Shown one piece after another: positions 10,789-19,800 of a DNA stretch of 64,000 bases. Below the pieces are notes generated by a model. It saw nothing but the letters and a program-made list of their open reading frames with translations, did not search any database and had not been told where the DNA came from. How positions within the stretch are numbered: position 1 is the stretch's first letter; every line of letters begins with the position of its first letter. Location: assembly GCF_001752365.1 (NCBI RefSeq), contig NZ_MEIY01000001.1:228087-292086 (forward strand), read 5' to 3'. This DNA comes from Marinobacter sp. X15-166B (GTDB lineage: Bacteria > Pseudomonadota > Gammaproteobacteria > Pseudomonadales > Oleiphilaceae). A program made the position numbers and the translations under genes.

Positions 10789-11514
10789 ATGGCAGTCCTC
10801 AGAGCCAGCAATCTGGCAAAAAGCTACAAACAGAAAAAAGTGGTGATCGATGTCTCGCTGGAGATTCGCAGCGGCGAAATCGTCGGTCTGCTGGGCCCCA
10901 ACGGCGCGGGTAAAACCACCTGCTTCTATATGATCGTCGGTCTGGTCGGGGCGGATCATGGCCGCATTACCATCGGCGACCAGGACATCACCCCGCTGCC
11001 CATGCACGGGCGCGCCCGCAAGGGGATCGGATACCTGCCCCAGGAAGCCTCGGTGTTTCGCAAGCTGAGTGTCAGCGACAACATCATGGCCATTCTGGAG
11101 ACCCGCAAAGCCCTGCGCCGCAACGAACGCCGGCAAAAACTCGAAGAACTGCTCGAAGAGTTCCACATCACCCACATCCGCGACAGCCTGGGCATGGCCC
11201 TGTCGGGGGGCGAGCGGCGCCGGGTGGAAATCGCCCGCGCCCTGGCCATGGAGCCGTCGTTCATCCTGCTGGACGAGCCCTTTGCCGGTGTGGATCCCAT
11301 CTCGGTCAGTGACATCAAGCAGATTATCCGTCATCTTCGGGACCGGGGGATCGGCGTGCTGATCACCGATCACAATGTGCGCGAGACCCTGGATATTTGT
11401 GAAAACGCCTACATTGTCAGCGGCGGCCATATCATCGCCTCCGGACAGGCAGAAGAAATCCTTGCCAATCAGAAAGTTAAAGATGTTTACCTGGGGGACG
11501 AGTTCAGTCTGTGA
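10789..11514 (+). CDS. lptB: LPS export ABC transporter ATPase LptB
   Basis: Cytoplasmic ATPase powering LPS extraction with LptFG (not in this window). It has 241 residues. Walker A GPNGAGKT is at 36-43, followed by the [14 protein letters not shown]-loop region, the [19 protein letters not shown] signature, Walker [12 protein letters not shown] and switch ITDHNVRET. This is a near-textbook LptB. An RBS (AAGGAACAGG) precedes the ATG. It ends the kds-lpt run; rpoN follows after 173 bases. Confidence 0.98.
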   Translation: MAVLRASNLAKSYKQKKVVIDVSLEIRSGEIVGLLGPNGAGKTTCFYMIVGLVGADHGRITIGDQDITPLPMHGRARKGIGYLPQEASVFRKLSVSDNIMAILETRKALRRNERRQKLEELLEEFHITHIRDSLGMALSGGERRRVEIARALAMEPSFILLDEPFAGVDPISVSDIKQIIRHLRDRGIGVLITDHNVRETLDICENAYIVSGGHIIASGQAEEILANQKVKDVYLGDEFSL

Positions 11515-11542
11515 GGCCGGCACCCGGATTGTGTTGCCTGGC

Positions 11543-11576
11543 ACAAGCAAGTAGACTCGGCAGAGAACTTGCTTGT
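11543..11576 (+). other. Perfect 10-bp inverted repeat between lptB and rpoN
   Basis: ACAAGCAAGT (11543-11552) and ACTTGCTTGT (11567-11576) are exact reverse complements around a 14-base loop. The T-run expected for an intrinsic terminator is missing (ATTATG follows). It could be an mRNA 3' stabilising hairpin for lptB, an operator, or an attenuator in the rpoN leader. Confidence 0.5.
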
Positions 11577-11622
11577 ATTATGAAAACAGCGTTAAGTAAC
11601 TGCCCTATAACAATTTTTACAA

Positions 11623-11650
11623 TGGCAGCGCCTATTCTGATGCGCTGCCA
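11623..11650 (+). other. Second inverted repeat in the rpoN leader
   Basis: TGGCAGCGC (11623-11631) and GCGCTGCCA (11642-11650) form a perfect 9-bp stem with a 10-base loop, about 40 bases before rpoN. No T-run follows on either strand. A TATAAC at 11606-11611 just upstream could be a weak -10, which would place this hairpin in the 5' leader of the rpoN mRNA. Confidence 0.45.
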
Positions 11651-11687
11651 TCGGCGGCAGGAGTGAACGAGTGACGGTATTTAAATC

Positions 11688-13257
11688 ATGGTAATGAAAG
11701 CTTCTCTGCAACTAAAACTGGGCCAGAGTCTGACCATGACCCCCCAGTTGCAGCAGGCCATCCGACTGCTACAGCTTTCTACCCTGGATCTGCAACAGGA
11801 AATCCAGCAGGCCCTGGAGTCCAACCCCATGCTGGAGGAACTGGACGAGCACGACAGCGCCACTGACGGGCTGAACGCGGAGTCGGACGAGGCTGCGGGC
11901 GACCGGGAGGCGGACGCCACGCCGGCCGACAGCCCCGAGCACAGCGGCGACGGCCCGAGCGCCGACAGCGCCGCAGACACCAACTGGGACGAACCGGAAA
12001 GCGCCCCGGACTGGTCGGCGGACACTGACATGCCCGACAAGATCCCGGATGACCTGCCGGTGGATACTGCCTGGGAAGACGTTTACCAATCCTCGAGTGC
12101 GCCGGCGTCCCGCCAGGACGACGACAACGACTTTGATTTCGAGACCCGCAACTCCCCCGCCGAAACCCTCCAGGACCATCTGGAGTGGCAGTTGAATCTG
12201 ACGCCACTGAGTGAGCGCGATTCCGCCATCGCCTACGCCCTGCTGGATTCGGTAGATGAGCGGGGCTATCTGGTGTCGGAGCTGGAGGATATCCGCTCCG
12301 GGTTGTCCAATGAACACGACGACAACCCCTTGGAACTGGAAGAACTCGAAGTGGTGCTGCGCCGGCTGCAGCACTTCGACCCACCCGGGGTGTTCGCCCG
12401 CAACCTGCAGGAGTGCCTGCTGATCCAGCTCAACCAGTTGCCCCCTGACACCCGCTGGCTGCCGCAGGCACGGCTGGTCATCACCCATTACATCAACCTG
12501 CTGGGCAACCGGGATTACGCCCAACTGCTGCGCCGCAGCCGGATGAAGGAAGAGCAGCTGAAAGAGGTGCTCGGGCTGATCACTACCCTCAACCCGCGCC
12601 CCGGTGACAGCATCGATCAAGCCGAACCGGACTATGTGATCCCCGATGTGGTTGTTCGTAAAGACAATAACCGCTGGAAAGTGGAACTCAACCCGGAGAT
12701 CGCGCCACGCATTCGTGTCAATACCAGCTATGCTTCATTGATACGGAGGGGCGATAACAGTGCTGACAACACCTACATGCGCGACCAGCTGCAGGAAGCC
12801 AAGTGGTTCATCAAAAGCGTGCAGAGCCGTAACGAGACCCTGCTCCGGGTCGCCACCCGGATCGTCGAGCACCAGCAGGCGTTTCTGGAACATGGCGACA
12901 AGGCCATGAAACCCCTGATTCTGGCGGATATCGCCCAGGCGGTGGACATGCACGAGTCCACCATTTCACGGGTCACCACGCAGAAATACATGCACACCCC
13001 CCGTGGCATTTTCGAGTTGAAGTATTTTTTCTCCAGCCACGTCGGTACCGACGACGGAGGGGAGTGCTCTTCGACCGCGATTCGTGCGATGATCAGGAAA
13101 CTGATTGACACAGAAACCCCCCAAAAAACCATTGAGCGACAACAAAATTGCCGCCATGCTGGGAGAGGATGGAATTAACATCGCGCGCAGAACGGTTGCC
13201 AAATACAGGGAGTCGATGCAGATCCCGCCTTCAAATGAGCGCAAACGGTTAGTGTGA
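11688..13257 (+). pseudogene. rpoN: RNA polymerase sigma-54 factor RpoN, frameshifted near its 3' end
   Basis: Sigma-54 directs polymerase to -24/-12 promoters with enhancer-binding proteins. The N-terminal activator region ([29 protein letters not shown]), the acidic linker (about 45-130), the core-binding region and the helix-turn-helix region are intact. The first frame stops at 13176-13178 after 496 codons, ending in a run of non-homologous residues. The missing C-terminus, including the RpoN box [10 protein letters not shown], is encoded in the next frame to 13257. Removing one base from the C6A6 run (13117-13128) restores [15 protein letters not shown] and the box. So this is a one-base gain: assembly error, real mutation, or slippage site. 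MKASLQ at 11694 is an alternative start. hpf, ptsN, rapZ and NPr follow in the usual rpoN order. Confidence 0.93.
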
Positions 13258-13288
13258 TTACGTCATAGCCATGTGGTTATGGTACCCC

Positions 13289-13309
13289 GCCAGTGCTCCG
13301 CGCACTGGC
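13289..13309 (+). other. Stem-loop between rpoN and hpf
   Basis: GCCAGTGC (13289-13296) and GCACTGGC (13302-13309) form a perfect 8-bp stem with a 5-base loop, 23 bases before hpf. No T-run follows, so it is more likely a leader hairpin or processing site than a terminator. hpf has a GGAG-type RBS just after it. Confidence 0.45.
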
Positions 13310-13332
13310 CCGCTGATAAATAGGAGAAGCCT

Positions 13333-13641
13333 ATGCAACTCAATATTTCAGGCCATCACATCGAATTGACTGCCCCTCTGAAAGCGTATGTTAGTGACAA
13401 ATTCCAGCGTATTGAGCGCCATTTTGATAACATCACCAATTGCCAGGTCATACTCCAGGTCGAAAAACTACGCCAGAAAGCGGACGCGACACTCCATGTG
13501 AGCGGTGGTGAAATACACGCAAAGGCCGAAGAAAATGACATGTACGCAGCCATTGACGCCCTTGTAGACAAACTGGATCGGCAGATCCTCAAGTTCAAGG
13601 AAAAAAATATTGCACGTATGCAAGGCAGTGGCGACCGCTAA
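13333..13641 (+). CDS. hpf: Ribosome hibernation promoting factor Hpf (YhbH type)
   Basis: Short HPF of 102 residues that binds the 30S decoding region and promotes 100S ribosome dimers in stationary phase. The MQLNISGHHIELTAPLKAYV start, the ILQVEKLRQKADATLHVSGGEIHAKAEENDMYAAIDALVDKLDRQI core and the basic tail are typical. An RBS (TAGGAGAAG) precedes the ATG. It lies between rpoN and ptsN, and is followed by a strong terminator. Confidence 0.96.
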   Translation: MQLNISGHHIELTAPLKAYVSDKFQRIERHFDNITNCQVILQVEKLRQKADATLHVSGGEIHAKAEENDMYAAIDALVDKLDRQILKFKEKNIARMQGSGDR

Positions 13642-13673
13642 CAGGTATCCTTGCACGCATACCACATGATTGC

Positions 13674-13708
13674 GCTGCGATACGACTTCCGTATCGCAGC
13701 CTTTTTTT
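13674..13708 (+). terminator. Intrinsic terminator after hpf
   Basis: GCTGCGATACG and CGTATCGCAGC form a perfect 11-bp stem with a 5-base loop, followed by C and seven T. It is the best plus-strand terminator in the window and separates rpoN-hpf from ptsN-rapZ-ptsO, although ptsN starts only 19 bases beyond, so partial readthrough is plausible. Confidence 0.9.
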
Positions 13709-13726
13709 AGGAAACACTGTCTATTC

Positions 13727-14215
13727 ATGACGGACACAGCTCTCACTATCGAAACCATTCTCGCTCCCGAGCTGGCGCTGTGCCGGGTTCCGGCCACCAG
13801 CAAGAAGCGGATTCTGGAATTCATCGCCGGCGAAGTGCATAAACACCTTCCCGAACTCGATGCGGTACAAACCTTCAACAATCTGGTGGCCCGGGAACGG
13901 CTGGGCAGCACCGGCATCGGCCAGGGCATCGCCATCCCCCACTGCCGGCTGGAAAATTGCACCAAGGTGATCGGGGTGCTGCTGACGCTGGAAGAGGGTG
14001 TTAATTTTGACGCCATCGACAACCAGCCCGTTGATTTGCTGTTCGCGCTGATTGTGCCCAAAGAGGCCACCAGCGAACACCTGGAGCTGCTCAGTCAACT
14101 GGCGGAAAAATTCAATGACCGGGAGTTCTGCAACGAACTGCGCCAATGCACGGACAACGCGTCCCTGTATCAGCGCATGACCGACTCCGGGGGCGACACA
14201 GGCAACACTGTATAA
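13727..14215 (+). CDS. ptsN: Nitrogen-regulatory PTS EIIA protein PtsN
   Basis: EIIA-Ntr, the last phosphate acceptor of the regulatory PTS-Ntr chain (PtsP-NPr-PtsN), linked to potassium and nitrogen control. It has 162 residues from MTDTALTIETILAPE. The phospho-accepting His72 lies in GIAIPHCRL. The true start lies after the T-run of the terminator; 19 upstream in-frame codons run through the hairpin and are not protein-like. It is followed by rapZ and NPr. Confidence 0.95.
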   Translation: MTDTALTIETILAPELALCRVPATSKKRILEFIAGEVHKHLPELDAVQTFNNLVARERLGSTGIGQGIAIPHCRLENCTKVIGVLLTLEEGVNFDAIDNQPVDLLFALIVPKEATSEHLELLSQLAEKFNDREFCNELRQCTDNASLYQRMTDSGGDTGNTV

Positions 14216-14228
14216 CGGGTGACACCCT

Positions 14229-15110
14229 ATGAAACTGATCGTGGTCAGCGGCCGGTCCGGCTCGGGCAAAAGTACGGCGCTGCATGTACTGGAAGATCTG
14301 GGCTATTACTGCATCGACAACCTGCCCATCGGATTGCTGTTTCCGCTTATTCGCGAAGCCACCCAGCACGCCTCACCGGGACGGCTCAAAAACATGGCGG
14401 TCAGCATCGATGCCCGCAACCTGTCGGATGAGCTCGCCAATTTCGAGGCCATTCACCAGCAGCTTACCCAGACCGGGGTGAACGCGGACGTTATTTTTCT
14501 GGACGCCACCGACCAGTCGCTGCTGCAGCGCTTTCACGCCACCCGGCGCAAACACCCGCTGAGCAACGACACCACCTCGCTGCGGGAAGCCATTAGCTGC
14601 GAGAAAACCCTGCTGGAGCCGCTGGCCCGGCTGGCCGATCTGTACATCGATACCACCGAGCTGTCCATGTACGAGCTGCGGGACATGGTTAAACAGCGCA
14701 TCGTCGGCCGCCGGGAGCAGGAGCTGGCGCTGCTGATCCAGTCGTTCGGTTTCAAGCACGGGGTGCCGGTGGATTCCGATTACGTCTTCGACGTGCGCTG
14801 CCTGCCCAACCCCTACTGGGACACCAGCCTGCGCCAGTTCACCGGCATGGACCAACCGGTGATCGATTTTCTGGAAAGCGAGCCCATGGCCAAACAGATG
14901 ACCGCAGACCTGATCGGGTTTCTGGACAACTGGCTGCCGTCCTTCGCCGCCAGCAATCGCAGTTACATGACCATCTCGATCGGTTGCACCGGCGGCCAGC
15001 ACCGTTCGGTCTACATCAGCGAGCAGCTGGGGCGACACTTTGCCGCCCACTATGGCAACGTGCAGGTCCGGCACAGCGAACTCCCCCACCTGAAACTTGA
15101 CCCCCGCTGA
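14229..15110 (+). CDS. rapZ: RNase adapter protein RapZ
   Basis: P-loop protein that in enterics binds the small RNAs GlmZ/GlmY and guides RNase E, controlling glucosamine-6-phosphate synthesis. It has 293 residues. Walker A GRSGSGKS is at 8-15. The YYCIDNLP motif, the FLDATDQSLLQRFHATRRKHPL segment and the C-terminal SIGCTGGQHRSVYISEQL motif are diagnostic. It lies between ptsN and ptsO, which gives the classical rpoN-hpf-ptsN-rapZ-npr cluster. Confidence 0.97.
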   Translation: MKLIVVSGRSGSGKSTALHVLEDLGYYCIDNLPIGLLFPLIREATQHASPGRLKNMAVSIDARNLSDELANFEAIHQQLTQTGVNADVIFLDATDQSLLQRFHATRRKHPLSNDTTSLREAISCEKTLLEPLARLADLYIDTTELSMYELRDMVKQRIVGRREQELALLIQSFGFKHGVPVDSDYVFDVRCLPNPYWDTSLRQFTGMDQPVIDFLESEPMAKQMTADLIGFLDNWLPSFAASNRSYMTISIGCTGGQHRSVYISEQLGRHFAAHYGNVQVRHSELPHLKLDPR

Positions 15111-15118
15111 GAAGCCCC

Positions 15119-15388
15119 ATGATTTGCCAGTCTGTTGTTATAGTGAACAAGCTGGGGCTGCACGCCCGCGCGGCCGCCAAACTGGTGTCCACGGCGGCCA
15201 ATTACCAGAGCAGCATCCACATTGCCCGTGATGACCGCACCGTGGACGCCAAGAGCATCATGCCGGTGATGATGCTGGCGGCCAGCCAGGGCACCACCAT
15301 CGATTTACTGGTGGATGGCCCGGATGAAGAGGCCGCCATGAACGCTCTGGTGGAACTGATTGCAGACTGTTTCGGCGAAGGCGAGTAG
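15119..15388 (+). CDS. ptsO: Phosphocarrier protein NPr (PtsO)
   Basis: HPr-like phosphocarrier of the PTS-Ntr system, which passes phosphate from PtsP to PtsN. It has 89 residues. The active-site motif NKLGLHARAAAKLV carries the phospho-accepting His15. The SIMPVMMLAASQGTTIDL segment corresponds to the HPr central region. It starts 8 bases after rapZ. ptsP is not in this window. Confidence 0.95.
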   Translation: MICQSVVIVNKLGLHARAAAKLVSTAANYQSSIHIARDDRTVDAKSIMPVMMLAASQGTTIDLLVDGPDEEAAMNALVELIADCFGEGE

Positions 15389-15419
15389 AATCCCAGGCGG
15401 ACACACTAAAGGAAAGACG

Positions 15420-15956
15420 ATGACAGACCACCACCCCGAGCCGGATGCGGAACACGACTATGGCCCCAGCAAATCCCAGCTGAAGCGGGAGATGCACGCG
15501 CTCCAGGATCTGGGTAAGCGCATGCTGGCACTGAGCAAAAGCCAGCTGGACACCCTGCCGATCAGTGACCGCCTCAAGCGGGCCCTGGAAGAGTCGGCCC
15601 GCATCAAACAGCACGAAGCCCGCCGCCGGCACCTCCAGTACATTGGCAAAATCATTCGCAGCGAGGACGACATAGACGCCCTCACCACCGCCATAGATGC
15701 GTTCAATGTGGGCAGCGAGGAGCACACCCGTCGCCTGCACATCGCGGAACACTGGCGGGAACGGTTGCTCAACGAAGGCAATGCCGCGGTGAACGCATTC
15801 CTGCAGCATTGCCCGGAAGCCGACGTTCAGCATTTGCGCAATCTGGCGCGCAACGCCCGTCGCGACCTCCAGAAGCCGCAAGCCACCGGGCACAGCCGCA
15901 AGCTGTTCCGTTATTTACGGGAATGCCTCGACGACGCCCGGCAGGGACAGGGTTAA
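15420..15956 (+). CDS. darP: Ribosome-associated protein DarP (YjgA, DUF615)
   Basis: Dual-action ribosomal maturation protein; the E. coli homologue YjgA binds 50S precursors. It has 178 residues, highly charged and mostly helical. SKSQLKREMHALQDLGKRMLALS and RHLQYIGKIIR are typical. The ATG at 15420 is used because AAAGGAAAGACG precedes it. In related genomes this gene sits next to pmbA and tldD; here it faces the amidase gene directly, ending 10 bases from that gene's stop. Confidence 0.92.
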   Translation: MTDHHPEPDAEHDYGPSKSQLKREMHALQDLGKRMLALSKSQLDTLPISDRLKRALEESARIKQHEARRRHLQYIGKIIRSEDDIDALTTAIDAFNVGSEEHTRRLHIAEHWRERLLNEGNAAVNAFLQHCPEADVQHLRNLARNARRDLQKPQATGHSRKLFRYLRECLDDARQGQG

Positions 15957-15965
15957 CCGCGGCTG

Positions 15966-16820
15966 TCACCACCGCAGGCGGCGGTGCTCCCACACCGGCA
16001 TGCGCGTCCGCAGGTCGGCCAGGCGGGCCAGATCCACATCGGCGCTGACCAGTCCCGCCCCTTCCGCCATTTCGGCCACCACCGTGCCCCAGGGATCCGC
16101 GATCAGCGAGTGCCCGTAGGTATGCCGGCGATCGCTGTTGTGCCCGCCCTGCCCGGCGGCGACCACATAGACCTGATTCTCAATGGCCCGGGCGCGGATC
16201 AGGGCGTGCCAGTGGGCGGCTCCGGTCAGGTAGGTAAAGGCACTGGGCAGGGACACCCAATCCACCCCCTTGTCCCGCAACCCGCGAAACAACTCCGGGA
16301 AACGCAGGTCGTAGCAGATCGCCAACCCGAGCACGCCGGCCGGGGTCTCCACGCTCACCAGGGTGTCCCCGGGTTCGAAGGCATCGGACTCCCGGTACTG
16401 CCCCTGCGCGTCGCCCACCGTGGCGTCGAACAGGTGAATCTTGTCATACCGGGCCATCTCGTTACCCCGGTCGTCGACCACAAAACAGCTGGCCCTGACC
16501 CGTTCTTCCAACGCGGTACCGTCGGGGCGGGACGCTATGGGCAGGGAACCGCCCACAATCCACAACCCCAGGCGCCGGGCCTGCTCCCGCAGAAACCCGC
16601 GGATGTCGCCGGTTTCCTGCTGCTCCCGTGTTCCTTGGGCCTGCATTTTCGAGGTCTGCAGCAAGGCGAAATTCTCGGGCAACACCGCCACCCGGATGCC
16701 TTGCCCGGCGGCGGCCTCAAGCAGCCGCGCAGCCTCCGCCAGATTGGCCTCCAGATCGTAACCACTGACCATCTGAATGGCCCCCACGCTGGCCACTCCC
16801 TGCATGACTGAGCTGGTCAT
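15966..16820 (-). CDS. Carbon-nitrogen hydrolase (nitrilase superfamily, Nit2-like)
   Basis: Cytosolic amidase of about 284 residues. The Glu-Lys-Cys triad is visible in VLPENFALL, RYDKIHLFDA and AICYDLRFPELFR. Nit1/Nit2-like members hydrolyse omega-amides or deaminated glutathione; the E. coli relative YbeM has the latter role. The start MTSSVMQGVASVGAIQMVSG is preceded by GGAGGCAG, so it is preferred over the ATG 33 bases upstream. It is downstream of yhdP, as in Pseudomonas, but tldD, which usually follows, is absent. Confidence 0.9.
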   Translation of the reverse strand: MTSSVMQGVASVGAIQMVSGYDLEANLAEAARLLEAAAGQGIRVAVLPENFALLQTSKMQAQGTREQQETGDIRGFLREQARRLGLWIVGGSLPIASRPDGTALEERVRASCFVVDDRGNEMARYDKIHLFDATVGDAQGQYRESDAFEPGDTLVSVETPAGVLGLAICYDLRFPELFRGLRDKGVDWVSLPSAFTYLTGAAHWHALIRARAIENQVYVVAAGQGGHNSDRRHTYGHSLIADPWGTVVAEMAEGAGLVSADVDLARLADLRTRMPVWEHRRLRW

Positions 16821-16830
16821 AACTGCCTCC

Positions 16831-19800
16831 TTATCGATCGGTATCGAAGACACCCCGCAGGCGAACGTCCGGGGCGCTCCAGGTACCCTTTACATTGTAG
16901 GTAGCGCTGGTCAGTTTGCTCAACGGGTCTCCCAGCACTTTATCCAGGACGAAGAGCGCGCCGCCGATGGGTGCGGAGGCGCCCATCAGCAGCGCCGCCA
17001 GCGGCAAATTCTTGGTCAGCGGCAACACCACCACCAGGCGCATGTCCAGAGTCTCCGCGTTCAGATCGGTCACCCCGGAGACTTTAAACGCCCCGGACGG
17101 CCCGACGATTTGCAGTTCCGGGTCCCAGCGGAGCACCCCGGATTGCAGCACCGCCTTGCCGGACAGGGCGTCGAAGGCCACACCGGCCTCGTAAAGGTCG
17201 GAAAAATCGAGTTGCAGCCGTCGCCACAGGGTGTCCGCATTCAGGATGTTGAAAATCCGGAACAGCTGCGCCGACTTGTTGCTTTGCAAAATCTTGCCGT
17301 TTTCCAGGCGGATACTGGCGTCACCCCGCAGTCGCGCCAGGGCAAACTCGTCCGGACGCCCGGGCCAGGCCAGATCCAGCACCAGATCGCTTTTCTTGCT
17401 GTTGAGAGGGAAGCCATCCTGCACCAGTCTGGACAAGTCCCCCAAATTACCCCCGGCCAGCTGACCCGTCAGGCGGGTGGTTTCGGTGCCGCTGGCAATG
17501 CCCCAGCGCAGCTCACCGTTGAAAACCAGCGACCCCAGCGTGCCCTGGATCGCGTCCACCGCCAGCACCTCCGCTTCCGGCCTCAGCCTGAAGGTCCAGC
17601 GGCCCAACTCCCCCTCACCCCATAGCAGGCTGTCAATGTTCACGTCCACCTCGGGCCAGCCCTCCATCGCCAGGGCGCGGAAAGTGTCGATCCGCTGCGC
17701 CCCGGTCAACTCCGGCGCCTCCGCAGCGGCCTCCGCAGCGCCAGCCAGCAACCGGAGCCGGTGAAAGTCTGCGGTAACCGGCTCCTGCTGGTTCAGAGGC
17801 AACGCGATCCGGCCGCTGGCCTGCTCGGACTCGGCGTCGATCAACCAGCGCCCCGACTGCAAGCGGGCGCTCAGCGTCACGTCCGGGAACACTCGCCCGC
17901 CAACCACGAGCCGGGCCACCGTCAGCTGGATCCTGTTCAGCCAGCGTTCAAGCGCGCCACTGGCCGCCAGACCCGTGGGCGCACCGCCCCCCGCACGTTC
18001 CGAAGCCGTGTCCGGGAACAAGCCGCCGATCTGGCGCCCCCACTCACTGACGTCCAGGGTCCCGAGCCCCCCGGACAGGATCAGCCCGGGGCGGTCCGGC
18101 AACTCCGCCGCCTGGGCCCCGAGCACGATCCGGCCCCGATCAAACTCGCCCTCCACCCAGCGCGACCGGAACGCCAGCCGCTGATCCCAGACACCCGCCA
18201 GCACAAGGCCGGCCGGGTCGCCCCAGTCAATGACCGCCCGCAGCGGGGTCACCGCGGCCGCCCGTTTGGACAAGGGTTGGGGCCAGTCCACCTCGGTGCC
18301 GACCAGACTGGAATAAACGGCCACCCGGGTTACCGAATCGGCGGCTACATTCAAGCGGGCGGTGTAGGACAGGTCCCCGTGCACACCCGGGTTCAGATGA
18401 TCAGGCAACGCCAGCGCAGCGGCTATATCCGCCATCGTCAAGCGGCCCGTCTGAGCGATACTCACTGCGCCGGTGTCCGGGTGCTCGGTGAACCCCACCG
18501 TCACCGGCTGGCCCATAAATCGGGCGGCCAGGGTATCATCAGTGAATCCTTCGCCGGTGCTGTAGCGGACCCTGCCGGTGATATCGGCCCACTCCAGATT
18601 GGCGGCCGGCACCCTGAGTGCGCCCTGGTTGGCGCTGACCGTCACCCCGACCCGGGGCGCCTGATCGCGTCCCAGGGGAAGATCGAGCTGCAGATCCAGC
18701 CGATACTCGCCGCTGAGGGTCAGGTGTTCGGCGGCTTCGCCCGCGTATGATTTCAGCGGGCTGTGGGTCAGCCAATAAGGCACATCCGTGCCGGCGAAGG
18801 GGGCCGCGGCGTTGACCTGCAAATCCACCCCGTCGGGCCCGGTGACCAGCTCGACCACGCTGGGCTCGAGGGTCAGTCCGCCGGTTTGGCCGGCGTCGAG
18901 GGTGATCTGCGCATTGGTCCCCTGTACCCTGACCAGCCCCCGGGCGTCGGTGACCGCAGGCCACCGCTCATCGTATTGGACCCTGGCATCACGGAACCGA
19001 TAATACATCGCGGAGGTGAACGCCCCCGGCGGTGCGTCCCGGCCGATCTGCCCGTGACCGTAATACGTTCCCCGCTCGATAACCCCTGCGGTCACCGCCC
19101 CGGTCAGCCAGTCGTACAGTGTCCGGTTCACCACCCGGGCGGGTACAAAATCCGCCAGCATACTGGCCTGGCCGTTTTCCACCGCCACCCGCAAACCAAG
19201 GTTGTGTTCCCCCTCCCGGTCCAGACGCAGATCGAACCCCCCGCTCAGGCGGGTATGTTCGCCGTACGCCACCTGGATGTCATCGGCGAACACCCGCACC
19301 ACAGGCCATTCCAGCGACCAGGCCACTTCGGCCTGCAGATGGCGTACCTGCCAGGTGTCGAGAAACAGATCCGGAAACCCCAGCTCCACGTCGGAACTGT
19401 CGACCCTGACCATGCCGCCCCGGTGGTCAACCAGCAGGTTACCGCTCAGTCCGCGCCCCGCAGGCGCGCCGTGAAACGACGCCGCGCTGACGTCGCTGAA
19501 CTCGGCTTGCAGCCGGAACTCGCGGCCGGCCGCCGGTGCCAGCGTCAACTGCATGGTATCGAGGGTACCGGCAGGCTGATGCCCGGCCAGCGCCCGCTCC
19601 GCCGCCTCGGGCAGCACCGCCACGGCGGTGGCCAGCCTGGCCAGCGGCCGCAGCGGTACCCGTTGAGCGTCAACCCGCCACTGGTCGCCCTCCGTGCGGA
19701 TTATCAGATCGCTGCCGGAGGCCTGCTCGCCCAACCAGCGCCAGCTCAGGTTGCGGACGTGCAGCTCTCCCGCCAGGGGCCTGCCCGTTTCCGTCCGCTT

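Noticed and set aside
11539..11555. TGGCAC that might be a sigma-54 -24 element before rpoN
   Set aside because: After the five-base spacer the sequence is AGTA, not the required TTGC-type -12, and TGGCAC is partly inside a hairpin arm.
13117..13128. Programmed ribosomal frameshift in rpoN
   Set aside because: No stimulatory structure or Shine-Dalgarno-like element was found near the run, and two other genes show the same homopolymer gain. An error or mutation is the simpler reading, so programmed shifting is not claimed.
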